Source: Bacillota bacterium (GTDB lineage Bacteria; Bacillota_I; Bacilli_A; Acholeplasmatales; Acholeplasmataceae). Taken from it: a stretch of DNA of 6,736 nt. The first letter of the stretch is position 1. Every line of letters starts with the position of its first letter. The stretch is from positions 1 through 6,736 of the forward strand of contig JAQCDH010000042.1 of assembly GCA_027620815.1 (NCBI GenBank), written 5' to 3'. Positions 5,883 through 6,736 of the stretch are shown in pieces. The notes under the pieces are model-generated. The model worked only from the letters and a program-made list of their open reading frames with translations, had not been told where the DNA came from and searched no databases. Made by a program: the position numbers and the translations under genes.

Positions 5883-6736
5883 ATGACATTAATTAAACAC
5901 AACCAAAAAGGCAATTTAAAACCTTATTTTTATTTTGCATTAGAAGAATATGCAATGAAAGAGCTTCTTAAAAAACATGATAGTTTCTTTTTTACATGGG
6001 AAATAGAAGGTGTTGTGATTGGTAAAAATCAGCTTATCGAAAACGAAGTGAACCTCCATTACTGCAAAGAGAATAACATTGAGATTTTTAGACGTCCTAC
6101 GGGCGGTGGATGTGTGTATGCTGATGAAAGAAACACAATGTTTTCAATGGTTACTTCTAAGAAAAACGAGTCTTTTTCATTTAAACCTTATTTATCAAAG
6201 ATCATTGATGCGATGAAAGCACTCGGTGTTGAATTAGAATTTAGTGGACGTAACGATCTTTTATATCAAGGTAAAAAAATATCAGGAAATGCATTTTTAC
6301 AAAATAAATATGGCATGCTCATGCACGGAACGTTTTTATATGATTGTGATCTAGAAACCATGGTGCGTGCGATTTCTCCAAGTGATGAAAAATTAATATC
6401 TAAAGGGATTGAGTCAGTTCGCTCTCGCGTCACGAACATGAAACCATTTTTAAATGGCATGACTCAAGATGCACTCATTCACCATTTTGAAACCTACATT
6501 ACTAATGATATATATGAACTGACAGAAGAAGACATTCAAGCCATTCATGAACTATCACTAAAATATCAAGATACGTCTTATATTTATAGACAACAACCAC
6601 CGCATACAAAAATTTTAAAACAACGAATTCCAGGTGGACTATTTGAACTGATCTTAACATTACATCACGGTAAGATTGAAAAGCTTGTGATTCAAGGAGA
6701 TTTTTTTGACATCAATCCACTTGATACATTTGAGGT
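5883..6736 (+). CDS. lplA: lipoate-protein ligase, 3'-truncated by the window
   Basis: The enzyme activates lipoate with ATP and attaches it to a lysine on acyl-carrier domains such as the E2 subunits of 2-oxoacid dehydrogenases or GcvH, allowing lipoate scavenging. Here 284 complete codons are visible of an expected 330 or so; no stop is reached. The start at 5883 follows GAGGTG (5872-5877) by 5 nt. Motifs in order are GKNQ (47-50), the lipoyl-AMP binding loop RRPTGGGCVYAD (70-81), GRNDLLYQGKKISGNAF (122-138) with Lys132 at the catalytic lysine position, HGTFLYDCDL (148-157), SKGIESVRSRVTN (173-185) and the start of the C-terminal accessory domain (GGLFELILTLHHGKIEKLVIQGDFF). The presence of both catalytic and C-terminal parts points to the single-chain LplA or LplJ type and not to a separate LplB. 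It has its own promoter after a strong terminator, so it is not part of the chaperone operon. I cannot tell which lipoylated protein it serves. Confidence 0.93.
   Translation, partial: MTLIKHNQKGNLKPYFYFALEEYAMKELLKKHDSFFFTWEIEGVVIGKNQLIENEVNLHYCKENNIEIFRRPTGGGCVYADERNTMFSMVTSKKNESFSFKPYLSKIIDAMKALGVELEFSGRNDLLYQGKKISGNAFLQNKYGMLMHGTFLYDCDLETMVRAISPSDEKLISKGIESVRSRVTNMKPFLNGMTQDALIHHFETYITNDIYELTEEDIQAIHELSLKYQDTSYIYRQQPPHTKILKQRIPGGLFELILTLHHGKIEKLVIQGDFFDINPLDTFE

Noticed and set aside
6266..6460. Minus-strand 64-residue reading frame inside the lipoate ligase gene
   Set aside because: The + strand shows continuous, motif-rich ligase homology here, and the antisense frame has no recognisable features.
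1..6736. Mycoplasma-type code with TGA as Trp, or a novel defence or mobile system
   Set aside because: All visible Trp codons are TGG, and no conserved gene contains an in-frame TGA. Every gene belongs to a well-known housekeeping family, and I see no CRISPR repeats, transposase, tRNA, att-like repeats or unknown conserved ORF.

Overview
The window is AT-rich, and every gene I can support lies on the + strand. It looks like a low-GC Gram-positive or Mollicute-type chromosome. The evidence is the gene order hrcA-grpE-dnaK-dnaJ, the CIRCE operator, a DnaK of Gram-positive length (608 aa) and strong SD-type ribosome sites. The three Trp codons I can read (in grpE, dnaJ and the lipoate ligase gene) are all TGG. 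No gene needs TGA as Trp, and the stops are TAA or TAG. This fits the standard bacterial code, as in Acholeplasma and relatives, better than the Mycoplasma code. Three codons are a small sample, and the genus is inference.

Layout. Positions 1-909 hold an aldose 1-epimerase (galM-like) gene that enters from the left edge and is broken by a frameshift between 328 and 350. Positions 977-1126 hold rpmG (ribosomal protein L33, too short for many ORF callers), closed by a hairpin terminator that starts on its stop codon. Positions 1151-1296 are the control region of the heat-shock operon, with a near-consensus promoter and a CIRCE operator whose right half is perfect and whose left half is degenerate. 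Positions 1297-5806 are hrcA, grpE, dnaK and dnaJ, tightly packed (8-nt gap, 17-nt overlap, 19-nt gap) and ending in a long hairpin terminator at 5808-5845. From 5858 a separate extended -10 promoter drives a lipoate-protein ligase gene (5883 onward), which runs off the right edge.

How the genes work together. HrcA represses its own operon through CIRCE. DnaK with its J-protein DnaJ and exchange factor GrpE forms the main Hsp70 folding machine. The flanking genes (sugar epimerase, L33, lipoate ligase) are housekeeping neighbours with their own signals and are probably not part of the heat-shock operon.

I see no undescribed biological system here. The points worth a second look are the galM frameshift, the arrangement of three CIRCE-like half-sites around the hrcA promoter, an Asn-to-Tyr change in the HrcA recognition helix, and the overlapped terminator and promoter between dnaJ and the ligase gene.
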